From assembly GCF_001308875.1 (NCBI RefSeq), contig NZ_KQ465134.1, positions 1 to 51,723 of the forward strand: a DNA stretch of 51,723 nucleotides, given 5' to 3'. Position numbers and translations under genes: made by a program. Under the pieces are notes generated by a model. It worked only from the letters and a program-made list of their open reading frames with translations. It was not told the DNA's origin and did no database searches. Source of the DNA: Lysinibacillus sp. ZYM-1 (lineage in GTDB: Bacteria; Bacillota; Bacilli; Bacillales_A; Planococcaceae). Shown here one piece after another: positions 17,029 to 25,961 of the stretch; position 1 is the first letter of the stretch, and each line of letters starts with the position of its first letter.

Positions 17029-17208
17029 ATGAAAAACTTTATATTTAGCTTCTTAAGTATAGTAATTAGCTTTACTGCAGGTATGCTAATAATTAATAAT
17101 AATATCGATATAATTAGTAGCGTCTTCCTATTATTAATTTTAATAGGAGCAATCATAATATTGATTATTGTATTATACTGTAATTATAAAATTAAACCCA
17201 AAAAATAA
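17029..17208 (+). CDS. Small membrane protein, strong SD
   Basis: A 59-aa protein with two hydrophobic helices (FIFSFLSIVISFTAGMLII and VFLLLILIGAIIILIIVLYC) and a basic C-terminus (NYKIKPKK). TAGGAGGA lies 6 nt before the ATG, one of the best ribosome sites in the region, so this plus-strand gene is real and the minus-strand frame over it is not. It is the only plus-strand gene between 14 and 22.8 kb. Confidence 0.75.
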   Translation: MKNFIFSFLSIVISFTAGMLIINNNIDIISSVFLLLILIGAIIILIIVLYCNYKIKPKK

Positions 17209-17312
17209 CAAAAAAATTCCAGATTAAGCACCTGAGCATTGTTGGTTTAACCTACAAGCCAATAAAAATAATAACGTTAGTATATAACACAGAGTGGTCT
17301 TTTGTAAGAAAT

Positions 17313-17774
17313 TTACAGGTTTTTATACATATTTATACCCGCGATTTGGAAACCTAATGTTTCATAAAGCTTTATTGCTTTATGGTTTGTTCCAAAGACA
17401 TGTAATTTAAAGAATAAGATTTCATTCTTTGATAAATACTCTTCGATGTCTTCCATAACCTTTGTGCCTATCCCATTTGACCGAAATTCATCTACTATAT
17501 AAATCTCATATAAAAATGCACTTTTTTTTGATTCATTTACTTTGATCCACACGTAACCACACTGCTCATCATGCATCATAATATTAAAAAATTCATGTTG
17601 CTCTGTGTAAAATCCATTTGGTAAATAACCTTGCAGCTGTTTTTTCGCTCTAACTTCTGCAGATTCTGTATCAACTTCAAACGTATGCTCAGCTAAAGTT
17701 TCTGCAAATCGCTTTTCTTTATCTAAAAGATACTCATTAAACTCATTTTCATTCATTTTCTTTAAATACTGCAT
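17313..17774 (-). CDS. GNAT-family N-acetyltransferase
   Basis: A 153-aa acetyl-CoA-dependent acetyltransferase; the substrate is unknown. The acetyl-CoA loop is RSNGIGTKVM (residues 98-107), preceded by the strand AFLYEIYIVDEF and followed by LHVFGTNHKAIKLYETLGFQ, the usual C-terminal signature. GGGGGAAATT precedes the ATG. It is one of three GNATs within 5 kb. Confidence 0.88.
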   Translation of the reverse strand: MQYLKKMNENEFNEYLLDKEKRFAETLAEHTFEVDTESAEVRAKKQLQGYLPNGFYTEQHEFFNIMMHDEQCGYVWIKVNESKKSAFLYEIYIVDEFRSNGIGTKVMEDIEEYLSKNEILFFKLHVFGTNHKAIKLYETLGFQIAGINMYKNL

Positions 17775-17862
17775 AATTTCCCCCTATCGAAATTACCTCA
17801 TTATCTATTAGTTAAATATTATTTAGATTTAATTAATGAAGTAATTATCCAGCATAATGATT

Positions 17863-18234
17863 TTATCTACTCTTATGCAAACGTCTTAACAAATAATCAA
17901 AGATCACAAATAGAGTTATATAAATACTTCCGATTAAAGAAACTAGATAAATAGTATCTTTAAAAGTATTAATATTAAAATTAACTAAACTAAATATTAG
18001 TGAAAAAATCAATGCACAAAGTAAATGCTTAGCATACATGAATATAGCATTTTTATTTTTACTGTATTTTTCAATCATAACCGATATCACAACAGCTATA
18101 AGCATAGCTGGTGCAGTAAATGCAGTACCATAAATACCATATGAAATGCTGTATGTAGATGCAATAAATAATGGAATAATAAATATTCCTACAATTAATG
18201 TAATGACAGCTGAGCTCATTTTGTTTTTTATCAT
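17863..18234 (-). CDS. Hypothetical four-helix membrane protein
   Basis: A 123-aa integral membrane protein with four hydrophobic stretches (residues about 8-28, 35-55, 65-85, 95-115) and a basic C-terminal tail (RRLHKSR). The start ATG has GAGG 11 nt upstream, slightly far. It is flanked by two GNAT genes on the same strand with spacers near 90 bp, so co-transcription is possible. No family recognised. Confidence 0.6.
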   Translation of the reverse strand: MIKNKMSSAVITLIVGIFIIPLFIASTYSISYGIYGTAFTAPAMLIAVVISVMIEKYSKNKNAIFMYAKHLLCALIFSLIFSLVNFNINTFKDTIYLVSLIGSIYITLFVIFDYLLRRLHKSR

Positions 18235-18325
18235 CTTTTCACAATCCTCTTGTTTTCTTAACGAACGTATCTAAGACACAAACCATGAATTTATAATTCA
18301 TTTGAATTACTAGGAAGTGTGACTC

Positions 18326-18883
18326 TTAATATTCACTTTTCAAAATTGAAAAGATGGCAAGGTCAACATACTTCCCCTTTTCAAATTCATGTTGTCTTAA
18401 AACACCTTCTTTATAAAAACCTAATTTTTCCAATAATTTGATAGATGATTTATTTTCCGGTTCTATTTTTGCCTCTATTTTATTAATTTCCATCGATGTA
18501 AAGGCAAAATGTATTATCTTGCTTAAAGCCTCTTGCATAATACCCTTCCCCCAATATTCAGGTTTTAAATCATACCCAATTTCTATACGGTTATGTTCTT
18601 TTTCATAATTCAAATAACCACATGTTCCAATCACTTTTTGGGTCATAGTTTCTTCGATTACCCATCTTAAGCCAATTTGTTCTTTAAAAATTTTCTCATA
18701 CCAATTTATTTCATCTATTGCATCTTCAACTGAATCAAATAATTTTAATGGAAGGTACTTAACCACATTTTCATTTGAATAAAGTTCAAATAGATCTTTG
18801 CTATCATCTACTACTCCTTTTCGTAAAATGAAGCGCTCTGTTTCCAATTTAGGAAAATCTTTAAATTCGAATCCACTATTCAT
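18326..18883 (-). CDS. GNAT acetyltransferase, RimJ/RimL type
   Basis: A 185-aa protein opening LETERFILRKGVVDDSKDLF, typical of the Acetyltransf_3 group that acetylates ribosomal protein N-termini or small amines. The acetyl-CoA site is YWGKGIMQEALSKII (W111, GKG 112-114), with ENKSSIKLLEKLGFYKEGVL near the end. GGGGAG is 6 nt before the ATG at 18883, so the in-frame start 21 nt upstream is rejected. Confidence 0.9.
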   Translation of the reverse strand: MNSGFEFKDFPKLETERFILRKGVVDDSKDLFELYSNENVVKYLPLKLFDSVEDAIDEINWYEKIFKEQIGLRWVIEETMTQKVIGTCGYLNYEKEHNRIEIGYDLKPEYWGKGIMQEALSKIIHFAFTSMEINKIEAKIEPENKSSIKLLEKLGFYKEGVLRQHEFEKGKYVDLAIFSILKSEY

Positions 18884-19032
18884 AATAACTCCCCTTTTCA
18901 CCATAAATTAACATTATGTATAATTGAATTTTAACATATTATGTTGAGGTAATTATCAAAAATATTGTTCATAAGTAAAACCCTCCTTGTTACGCCAAAC
19001 AAAAGTAAAATTTATGGCCTTATTAAATAATG

Positions 19033-19058
19033 AAAAGCCACATCCATTGGATGTGACT
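19033..19058 (-). terminator. Terminator after the 93-aa gene
   Basis: CACATCC pairs with GGATGTG around ATT (19039-19055), extended by outer AG/CT pairs, with a short U tract on the minus strand. It lies 15 bp after the stop at 19073. Confidence 0.6.
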
Positions 19059-19072
19059 TGAAAATGGATTAT

Positions 19073-19354
19073 TTATAATAAATTTCGTGATTTAACACTT
19101 TTACCAGATACTATAAACGTATTTCGTTCTTCGTCAAAAAGGATAGTGAACCTAAATTCGTTCATTATACTTCCTGAATAATCACTAAGTCTTAATGTAG
19201 GACTAACCCAAAACACAACTTCATTTCCATCCATCTTCCAACCTTTCTCAAAGCCTTTGTGCTTTTCTTCAAGACGTTTTCCGATAGGCTGTCCGTTATT
19301 ACTGATTGTGTTCTTTACTAAATCAATTAAATTAGTTTGTGCCTTCGTATTCAT
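19073..19354 (-). CDS. Hypothetical soluble protein
   Basis: A 93-aa protein without membrane segments. The C-terminal half looks beta-rich (NEVVFWVSPTLRLSDYSGSI, then MNEFRFTILFDEERNTFIVS). GGGGTGAGG precedes the ATG at ideal distance. A terminator follows. The family is not recognised; size and isolation would suit an orphan immunity-type protein, but nothing proves it. Confidence 0.6.
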   Translation of the reverse strand: MNTKAQTNLIDLVKNTISNNGQPIGKRLEEKHKGFEKGWKMDGNEVVFWVSPTLRLSDYSGSIMNEFRFTILFDEERNTFIVSGKSVKSRNLL

Positions 19355-19529
19355 TTACCTCACCCCCACTCACACTAATAATAGTGCTGTTGGTATTATA
19401 TGGTTATGAATATAAAATTAAAACAATTTAAGAACCTATATTCCTAAAAAAAGCATCCATACAATTTTAACTGAAATACAAAAATTCTATATTATGTAAT
19501 CCTTGATACTGGCTCATTGTTTATTATTA

Positions 19530-19610
19530 GGGCCGTTAGCGCAATAAGAAAAGGTTCTTTAAGTTAATTAGCTTGATTTTAAACACTTGCACCCTTTCAT
19601 TTAAGAAGGA
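19530..19610. repeat. Dispersed palindromic element, type B
   Basis: GGGCCGTTAGCGCAATAAGA, then a variable middle, then CACTTGCACCCTTTCATTTA. It shares both arms with the other type B copies. Confidence 0.6.
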
Positions 19611-19618
19611 TGAAGTGA

Positions 19619-19870
19619 TTAAAATTTCTTCTCTTCTGAGTATATCTTTACAAGAAAAAAAGAAATTACTAAAGAAATGAATCCAAAAATAAAGACTTTT
19701 AGCCAAGATATTTCTACATTGAAAGGCGACATTTTCTCCATATTTAAAGTATATAAGGACCACCATTCATCCCTTGTCGACAGAAAAACAGAAGCAAACA
19801 ACCAAACACCAAATTACATAATAGTATTTATAAGACAAAGGATTGTATCTTGAATGTTTCTCTCTCCCAT
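19619..19870 (-). pseudogene. Small membrane protein gene interrupted by a stop codon
   Basis: One frame reads from an ATG at 19870 (MGERNIQDTILCLINTIM), hits TAA, and continues to FGVWLFASVFLSTRDEWWSL and a C-terminal helix VFIFGFISLVISFFLVKIYS ending at 19619. Without the stop it would be an 82-aa two-helix protein. No good SD precedes the ATG or the internal TTG at 19801. Probably decayed; a shorter functional product from the TTG cannot be excluded. Confidence 0.4.
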
Positions 19871-19919
19871 TTAGCGATTTTACTTTATTCTTATTGAATA
19901 AAGCGAAGTACTTAAGTTT

Positions 19920-20633
19920 CTAAATAAAGCGATATTTACGTGAAGATTGTATGATCACCAAAACAATCGTTAACCCAACAACGAGATACCATATTTTATG
20001 AAAAGGTACTATGAACATTAATGCACCAAATAATATAGCAATTAAAGAGCTAATTGTAATTGATTGCACGCTCGTAAATTTATCTTGAATAAAATAATAT
20101 AAAGTGAATGGTAGTGCTAAAGTAAATATCGGAATATAAATGGTTACAATAGATGTTTTAATGAGAGATATTGAAAGTACAGCTATTATGAAACCTATTG
20201 ATGTAGTAAGCGTTCTACCCAAAAGTACTTTACCTGAAAAATAGCCATACAATAGAATAAACACAATCGCTAAGCTGCTATAAATCCCCATATTAAAAAC
20301 AAATGAATGACCCATAAAGTAAGCTGACATTGAGAAACAAACTAAAGAAGCGATTGGTAACAGCAATATTGAAGGTTTTTGAACCTTTTCTAAATTCATT
20401 ACATTTGTAAAACCTACCAGAAATAATAAAGTAAATGGAATCGACAAATAGCCTAAATCGAAGTGATCACCTAGATTAATATAACGAACCTCAAGTTTGC
20501 CGACTATTATAATTACAAGTGACGCACAAATTTGACCAATCACCCGCCAAATGCTTGATAATTTAAACGCTTGCGTAAGCTTATCTGAAATTACAATTGC
20601 AACGATGCCCATTAATAAAGCAACATATAACAT
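19920..20633 (-). CDS. Degenerate TagO/WecA/MraY-like membrane protein, probably inactive
   Basis: A 237-aa polytopic protein. Family members transfer a phosphosugar onto undecaprenyl phosphate. The alignment by eye is good in LGYLSIPFTLLFLVGFTNVM (TagO: LGWxSIPxTxxWIVGxTNAI) and KVLLGRTLTTSIGFIIAVLS (TagO: KIFMGDTGSMFLGFxLAVLS). Catalytic parts are lost: NLIDGLDGLA is NLEKVQKP, MGDTG is LGRTL, and DDxxxL is reduced to SDKL. About 100 N-terminal residues are missing. It opens cleanly after AAGGAGGAG, so it appears maintained rather than decayed. A regulator or lipid-carrier binder is speculation. Confidence 0.65.
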   Translation of the reverse strand: MLYVALLMGIVAIVISDKLTQAFKLSSIWRVIGQICASLVIIIVGKLEVRYINLGDHFDLGYLSIPFTLLFLVGFTNVMNLEKVQKPSILLLPIASLVCFSMSAYFMGHSFVFNMGIYSSLAIVFILLYGYFSGKVLLGRTLTTSIGFIIAVLSISLIKTSIVTIYIPIFTLALPFTLYYFIQDKFTSVQSITISSLIAILFGALMFIVPFHKIWYLVVGLTIVLVIIQSSRKYRFI

Positions 20634-20736
20634 ATTTTCTCCTCCTTAAAACTTTGGAAATACACTGTCCTCATTTCAAATTTTACAAAACAGTAAAAAA
20701 ATTACATATTACCTATAATACCACTTATTGAACTAA

Positions 20737-20795
20737 ATTGCTCCATTTGCGCAAAAAGCGACTGCTCTTATTGAACAATCGCACTCTGTTTGCTA
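20737..20795. repeat. Dispersed palindromic element, type B
   Basis: CATTTGCGCAAAAAGCGACT, then GCTCTTATTGAACAATCGCA and CTCTGTTTGC. It touches the stop of the 102-aa gene at 20793. Confidence 0.7.
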
Positions 20796-21101
20796 ATGAG
20801 ATTTGGAAACATGCTTACAATATTTTTCTAACTCTCTTAAAGTAAATAGTGATGTGATAGGGTATTCGCTTGAAGTTTCTTTTGAATATGTTAAATGAAC
20901 TACTGCAAATTTGTTCAGGTATTTAATCCAAAAAATAACATCATCATTATCTTCTCTTCTAGCCACTGCTACAGCTTCTTTTCCATAGAGAATGTGTTTT
21001 AGAGATAGTTCTTTCTCTAACTCTTTATTTAAGGATTCTGACATCCTTTTTGATATCAACCACCATGGATCGTTCATAAAACTTTTTAATACTTCTCGCA
21101 T
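20793..21101 (-). CDS. Conserved hypothetical protein
   Basis: A 102-aa soluble protein (MNDPWWLISKRMSESLNKEL, AVAVARREDNDDVIFWIKYL, NKFAVVHLTYSKETSSEYPI). The high Trp and charge content and clear SD (GGAGGTGAT, 8 nt before the ATG) support a real gene. I think it belongs to a widespread Bacillaceae family of unknown function but cannot name it. It has a beta-rich middle like the 93-aa protein at 19073, without clear homology. Confidence 0.65.
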   Translation of the reverse strand: MREVLKSFMNDPWWLISKRMSESLNKELEKELSLKHILYGKEAVAVARREDNDDVIFWIKYLNKFAVVHLTYSKETSSEYPITSLFTLRELEKYCKHVSKSH

Positions 21102-21329
21102 TATCGATGATCACCTCCAATAATTAAATTTAACGTACTATTCCTTCTTACAGCCAAATTAGTTGAGGAAACAATACATTGCAGAAATAACTAAAAAGAA
21201 GCAACCTCTTGGCTACTGCATCTGCTTTTGTGTATAGGATACTTTATTAAATTTAGTAGGATCAATAATCGTTTCAAAAGACAACTTTATTATTTGTGTT
21301 ACTTCTTTATGCCCTACATCTCTTGACAT

Positions 21330-21941
21330 TTAAATTACTTCCATATCATCATCTCGAACTAAAATCACCTGTGCGTTAGATATCAGAGTCATTGGAAGTT
21401 TATTGTTATAATTCGTAATTACCTCTTCAATCATACTACTAAAGAATTCATGTCCATAATGAGGAACCGGATAGGATGCTATTAGATTTAAGCCCCGAGT
21501 TGATTCTAAATGCGCTGCCTTTTTCATTTCATCAATATATTTTACATATTCAATATCAGGTGCCATTATTATTGAACCAGCAGACTCACCTATATAAAGC
21601 TTACCAGCATTAACTAGTTCAATCATTAATTGATCTATCTCCGACCTTTTTAATTCTTGAAGTAAGAAAAATGTATTACCTCCTGATACATATATAAAAT
21701 CATTTTTCCTCAATATTTTTTCTGCTTCCAATTTATCAGCTTTTGATATATCAAGTATTTCTATAAACATGCCCAATTCTTCAAAGGCCTTTTTTGCAGA
21801 CTCTACATAATGTACTACCTCTTCAACTGCACTTGCAGTTGGAATAAAAGTAACTATTTTTCCTTCCAAGTTCTCGCCAACAAAATCTTTCAAAAAATGA
21901 CTAGTATCATAAAATGAAGAAGATAAAAACATTTTTTTCAT
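21330..21941 (-). CDS. Peptidase S51 family protein (peptidase E-like)
   Basis: A 203-aa serine peptidase-fold protein, cytosolic. Family signatures: DFIYVSGGNTFFLLQEL (residues 81-97), and the nucleophile elbow IGESAGSIIMAPDIEYV with Ser120. A conserved His161 follows in YPVPHYGHEF. S51 enzymes cleave Asp-X dipeptides or cyanophycin; this one is closer to the Bacillota YgaJ type by layout. GGGAGG is 6 nt before the ATG at 21941, so an earlier start at 22013 is rejected. Confidence 0.88.
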   Translation of the reverse strand: MKKMFLSSSFYDTSHFLKDFVGENLEGKIVTFIPTASAVEEVVHYVESAKKAFEELGMFIEILDISKADKLEAEKILRKNDFIYVSGGNTFFLLQELKRSEIDQLMIELVNAGKLYIGESAGSIIMAPDIEYVKYIDEMKKAAHLESTRGLNLIASYPVPHYGHEFFSSMIEEVITNYNNKLPMTLISNAQVILVRDDDMEVI

Positions 21942-22069
21942 AAAGCGCCTCCCAAAATAAGAACTTATGTTTCTATTTTTAGCGTAATAGATTTTCTTAA
22001 AAAAATCAAACATTCATATTTTTGAACTAATTTTCAAAATTTGATACTAAACTTTTCCAAAAAAATACA

Positions 22070-22107
22070 ACCAGAGTTAATCTACAAAATGTAGAATCAA
22101 CTCTGGT
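22070..22107 (-). terminator. Intrinsic terminator of the GNAT gene at 22150
   Basis: ACCAGAGTT pairs with AACTCTGGT, with an inner TCTACA/TGTAGA pairing and a U tract on the minus strand. Confidence 0.75.
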
Positions 22108-22149
22108 GATGATGGAATAAGTATTCTTACTCTCATTTTTGGTCTACTA

Positions 22150-22629
22150 TCATTTTATTAATTGTCTCATGATTATTTCTTCCCCAATACGTCCTATTAG
22201 CCGTTCATTTGTATCTTCAAATCCTACTTTTTCATATAGTTTTTGTGCTGGTATATTATCTTTGTCTACAACTAAAACAATTTCATCGCAATTAGGGAAT
22301 TCAGTTTTAACAAATTCAGCTAGTAATGTCATTCCTTGTTTTGCGTAGCCTTTTCCTTGCTCTGTATGATTAATAGAAAGTGCCGTTAATAACAAAGCAT
22401 TGGGATTATTAGAGTATTTTTTTACTCTTTCATTTAAATTGAGGAGAAAGAAACCAACAGGTGTATCGTCGCTTAAAATAACAATACGATGCTGTCCTTC
22501 ATTAATTTCCTCAAAATTACTTGGAAGTGCAGAAAATTGTTTTTGTTCTTCTGTTAGTACAAAAGAGCTCAATTCTTTCATATATTTATTTGAAAAATGT
22601 TTTAATTCAACCCTTTTCAATTTTTCCAT
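22150..22629 (-). CDS. GNAT-family N-acetyltransferase
   Basis: A 159-aa acetyltransferase. The acetyl-CoA motif is HTEQGKGYAKQGMTLLAEFV (QGKGYA at 91-96). Upstream is GFFLLNLNERV, downstream IVLVVDKDNIPAQKLYEKVG, the family's order of strands. Substrate unknown. GGAGAT is 7 nt before the ATG at 22629, better than the in-frame ATG 15 nt upstream, which overlaps that SD. Confidence 0.9.
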   Translation of the reverse strand: MEKLKRVELKHFSNKYMKELSSFVLTEEQKQFSALPSNFEEINEGQHRIVILSDDTPVGFFLLNLNERVKKYSNNPNALLLTALSINHTEQGKGYAKQGMTLLAEFVKTEFPNCDEIVLVVDKDNIPAQKLYEKVGFEDTNERLIGRIGEEIIMRQLIK

Positions 22630-22846
22630 ATGATTTATCTCCATTCGCTTTTTCTATACTTTACCATTTTTTATTTGAAATTTCTAAATATATAGCTCCG
22701 TTAATTGAATATCAATCATATTTTATAAAACACACTTTTTATTAAAATGGGCATAGTGCTCCCCGCTTTACTCATTGGAACACCACCTAGGGATTTGTCA
22801 TATGCTATAGAAATGTTTTTCTACTAATGACAAAGGAGTATGCTCT

Positions 22847-23005
22847 TTGCGTTTTGGCTACCCCCAAGCTTGGCGTGAAGACATACTGCACAAGTCGACT
22901 CAAAATATTATGTATACGACAGTTGGCGAACCTAAATTTACCGAGAATTTAATCCAATACAAAGGATTATTGATTGGCATCACGACAACTGTTGGTAATT
23001 GGTAG
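22847..23005 (+). CDS. Short protein of unknown function, possibly truncated
   Basis: A 52-codon frame starts with TTG 8 nt after AAAGGAG and reads LRFGYPQAWREDILHKSTQN, then IMYTTVGEPKFTENLIQYKG and LLIGITTTVGNW. The residues look like real protein and the SD is strong, but the end is abrupt and the DNA is more GC-rich than its surroundings. It may be the 5' part of a longer, interrupted gene. Confidence 0.45.
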   Translation: MRFGYPQAWREDILHKSTQNIMYTTVGEPKFTENLIQYKGLLIGITTTVGNW

Positions 23006-23396
23006 GTACTCTAGATAATGTTTTCATTGATCACATAGTTAAGCAATGACCTTGAGCTAGGTTTCGTAGTCCATCGATGACCTGCTGTATGAGCTAACTG
23101 ACAACGATTGTAGAGTCGGTTGACTGAGAGCCATCCTTAACATGCTGGCTCCATTATTTAACTTCGTTGCCCTGATATATTAACTCAATAGCACTAACCC
23201 ACTGAAATATACCCTTTTTTTCATTTTTTCGGCAATCTTAGTTGTAACAATTATTTTCTTTACTATAATCTTCATGTTGTGCAGTAATGTGGTAAAGATT
23301 TAGATTTGTCCACACTTTTACTTAATATGAAAGTCTTTTTATTTTATTTCTTTTTCTTTAAGATAGTTCCTAACTACATTTGAAGGGTGTGCTAAT
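23006..23396. other. Gene-free spacer, partly GC-rich
   Basis: I see no supported gene. Bases 23030-23160 are richer in GC than the neighbours and may be old foreign DNA. The remainder is AT-rich leader of the pentapeptide gene. Confidence 0.3.
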
Positions 23397-24041
23397 ATGC
23401 CACGTAATTTCCAAATTACATCACCAAAAATACCTACTGATCTAGAAAAGGCTAATTTTCAAGATATTTTTTATGAGGAAGAACCATATTTATCAAATTG
23501 TATGATTGCAGATACAGTCATTGATAACGAGGTTGTTGAAAGATTAATCGTATCAAAAGTTATATTTAAAAATGTCACATTCATAAATTCAAGTTTTAAA
23601 AAAATTGATTTAACGGATGTCATTTTTGAAAACTGTGATTTATCTAACTCCATTTTAAAAGAAGGCATTATACATAGAGTTTTTTTAAAAAACTGTAAGT
23701 TATTAGGTGTGGATTTTTCTGAAGCTAACCTTGGAAATGTTTCTTTTGAAAATTGTATGGCAACCTTATGCAATTTTCCTGAAGCTCGTATTAAACAAGT
23801 ACTATTTGATAACACCATCCTACAAGGAGCGAATTATTTTGATTGTTTACTAAATAAAGTGGCATTTCACGAATGTGATATTAATGATGTTGATTTTTCT
23901 GAAACTTCATTAAAAGGGATAGACATTAGTACATGTAAATTTAAAAGACTTCAGGTAACTCCAGAAAGTTTGAATGGGTGTGAAGTATCTTCTGAACAAG
24001 CAATAGGATTTGCTTCATTGCTCGGGTTAAAGGTTAAATGA
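23397..24041 (+). CDS. Pentapeptide-repeat protein
   Basis: A 214-aa protein built of A(D/N)LXX-type repeats, predicted to fold as a right-handed quadrilateral beta-helix. From residue about 50 to 190, repeated units are visible (VIFKNVTFINSSFKKIDLTD, VIFENCDLSNSILKE, LLGVDFSEANLGNVSFENC). It ends with the QAIGFASLLGLKVK tail. Relatives include Qnr-type DNA mimics that protect gyrase; whether this one does so is unknown. AGGGTG precedes the ATG. Cytosolic, no signal peptide. Confidence 0.88.
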   Translation: MPRNFQITSPKIPTDLEKANFQDIFYEEEPYLSNCMIADTVIDNEVVERLIVSKVIFKNVTFINSSFKKIDLTDVIFENCDLSNSILKEGIIHRVFLKNCKLLGVDFSEANLGNVSFENCMATLCNFPEARIKQVLFDNTILQGANYFDCLLNKVAFHECDINDVDFSETSLKGIDISTCKFKRLQVTPESLNGCEVSSEQAIGFASLLGLKVK

Positions 24042-24114
24042 TTAGACCCAGCTATAACATTAGTCTATAAAACTACTTAAAATAGCTTTGTCTTAAAAAG
24101 ACTGCCTATTTTAC

Positions 24115-24167
24115 GGTACGTTTCAAGTAGCCAATGAGATTTATTCTTTTTTGGTTACTTTTTTGAT
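24115..24167 (+). repeat. Two-copy spacer repeat, copy 1
   Basis: TACGTTTCAAGTAGCCAATG, then AGATTTATTCTTTTTTGGTT and ACTTTTTTGAT. Copy 2 at 30079-30129 differs at only a few positions. Both follow the stop of a plus-strand gene (73 and 15 bp away). Confidence 0.7.
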
Positions 24168-24318
24168 TCAAATGAAAAATCCATCCTTCTCAATTGAACT
24201 TTTTCTTTCTATCAAGATCCACATCGTGTCAGTAAAAGAACCCATTCATAGTTCTAAAAACTTCCTAACTATGTTTTTCTTTTGCAATACGATCATTTAA
24301 ATAGTAGGAGGTGTCATA

Positions 24319-24489
24319 ATGACCCTAAAAATTGTTAAAACGCTTTTATCTATTATTATCGTGTTTATGTATTATCTAGGCTTTTGGACAGAATCCTTCA
24401 CGATAAAAATGGTTATTTTCTATCTTATGGTCGTCTTTATTTTCGAGGTAGGTGTGGAAACTGGTAAGAAACAAAATAACAGAATGTAA
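24319..24489 (+). CDS. Small membrane protein with strong SD
   Basis: A 56-aa protein with two hydrophobic helices (LLSIIIVFMYYLGFW and MVIFYLMVVFIFEVGVE) and a polar end (TGKKQNNRM). TAGGAGGTG lies 6 nt before the ATG. Too small for family assignment, but the ribosome site and helix pattern argue for a real gene. Confidence 0.7.
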   Translation: MTLKIVKTLLSIIIVFMYYLGFWTESFTIKMVIFYLMVVFIFEVGVETGKKQNNRM

Positions 24490-24728
24490 TTAGAAAATTT
24501 TATGCATTTCTCTTTCATTAATCCCATTTTTCTTCCTTAACAGCCCACCTACCCCAGCTCAATCCGTTTAGCTACTTCATGAACCTAACAATTAAAGCTA
24601 CGTTTGTGGCACTGATTAGTTATTCCATCTATTGGAACATCCTGCATTCATGAGGTTAATCTATATCTTGATCTTGTAAGCTATATCAACTTTCATATTG
24701 TCACGGGCCTTATTCCCAGTAAACAGAG

Positions 24729-25553
24729 TTAGTTTTTCATTATTGTTCTTTGGGCTTTCTTAATAATTTTTGCGGTTGCTTTTGTATCAGATTCTTTACT
24801 CCATTTTTCACATAGCGTTATCACAAAATCAGGCTGGGTTTTACTAGCATCATTTAACCAATTTCCAACAGAATCTTGTACATACTTTGATGGATCTGAT
24901 TTCAGTTGGTTAAGAATTGGAAGAGCTTTATTAGGAGTTTGTTTTAAAACTTCGATATGTTTGGCCCAAACACCTCGAGGACGAATTACTTCAATGGAAA
25001 ATCTACGTATATTTTCATCATCTTTTTTTGCCCAGGCTGTTAACAATTCTATACTTTCATCAAGATTTTGCGATATATCCTCTCTAATAGACATCCAAGA
25101 AATTTCTCGAACACCAAAATGATGATCCCCAGCAAAGGCATATATGTACGCTAATTTTTCTTCTAAAGAGGTGTCATCATTTCTATTCATAAATGCTGCC
25201 CAACAACGGACACTATCCGATGGATGAGTCGCAAATTTTTTTATGAGCTCTCCTTTCTTTTGCTCATTTTCTTCATCTATAACTTTATTCAATAGTTCAC
25301 CAGTTAAGCGAATTGCTTTCATACCTGATTCAGCATCCTGCTTTAACATTTCTGACACTATACTTTCCAATTTATTATGTAATCCTACTTTAGGAAGAAC
25401 ATTTTTCAATAAAGTAATATGGTTGATGGCTAACCATTCAGTTAGATTAACACTCTCTATTTCCCCTTGATTCAATAACATCAGTACTTCCTCAGGGATA
25501 TCACTAACTTTTCTAGCTCCTTTTCTATTTAAAATATCTACATGAATTGGCAT
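24729..25553 (-). CDS. HEAT-repeat DNA alkylation repair-like protein (AlkC-related)
   Basis: A 274-aa all-helical protein of ALK/HEAT repeats. The most diagnostic part is IRRFSIEVIRPRGVWAKHIE, then LPILNQLKSDPSKYVQDSVG and NWLNDASKTQPDFVITLCEK, which parallels the AlkC protein at 40154 (RRLASEGCRPRLPWA, then SVANNLNDISKDHPELV). It lacks the C-terminal Ig-like domain of that protein. AlkC/AlkD enzymes remove alkylated bases without base flipping; activity here is inferred. No clear SD at the ATG (a GAGGA lies about 9 nt upstream). Confidence 0.75.
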   Translation of the reverse strand: MPIHVDILNRKGARKVSDIPEEVLMLLNQGEIESVNLTEWLAINHITLLKNVLPKVGLHNKLESIVSEMLKQDAESGMKAIRLTGELLNKVIDEENEQKKGELIKKFATHPSDSVRCWAAFMNRNDDTSLEEKLAYIYAFAGDHHFGVREISWMSIREDISQNLDESIELLTAWAKKDDENIRRFSIEVIRPRGVWAKHIEVLKQTPNKALPILNQLKSDPSKYVQDSVGNWLNDASKTQPDFVITLCEKWSKESDTKATAKIIKKAQRTIMKN

Positions 25554-25961
25554 GAAGTCTTCCTCCCACTATATTTTTTCCAATGTAAGTTCATTATACT
25601 AATAATTTCTAATTTATTTAAACATGCTTATAAAATATCTCGAAAAATAACCTAAGTATGAACAAATAGAGAAATAAACAAACATACCTTTTTCCTTTTT
25701 AGAATAGAAAAAAGACCAAGACCCCAATAAATTGAGTTCCTAATCTTATGTTTGATAGTATAAAAATTGAACAAGTAATTAAAGTTACAGTCCCGTAAAT
25801 TGTAAATTATAACGGTATAGGACGAACAATATATAATGCAAAATTAATTTTATATACAACATTTATTGTAGCAAACTTTTATTTCATCGAATGAATTAAA
25901 GTAGTGCCCTGCAATGAATATACCTATATTGTTTAGTTTGGTCACTTCTAAATCAAGATTT
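25554..25961. other. AT-rich spacer without a gene
   Basis: I found no supported reading frame, RNA or repeat on either strand. It separates two minus-strand genes. Confidence 0.4.

Noticed and set aside
16968..17156. Minus-strand frame of about 62 codons
   Set aside because: It is the complement of the plus-strand gene at 17029, which has a far better SD and helix pattern.
19536..19766. Minus-strand 76-codon frame
   Set aside because: It overlaps the interrupted membrane-protein frame in another phase and has no SD.
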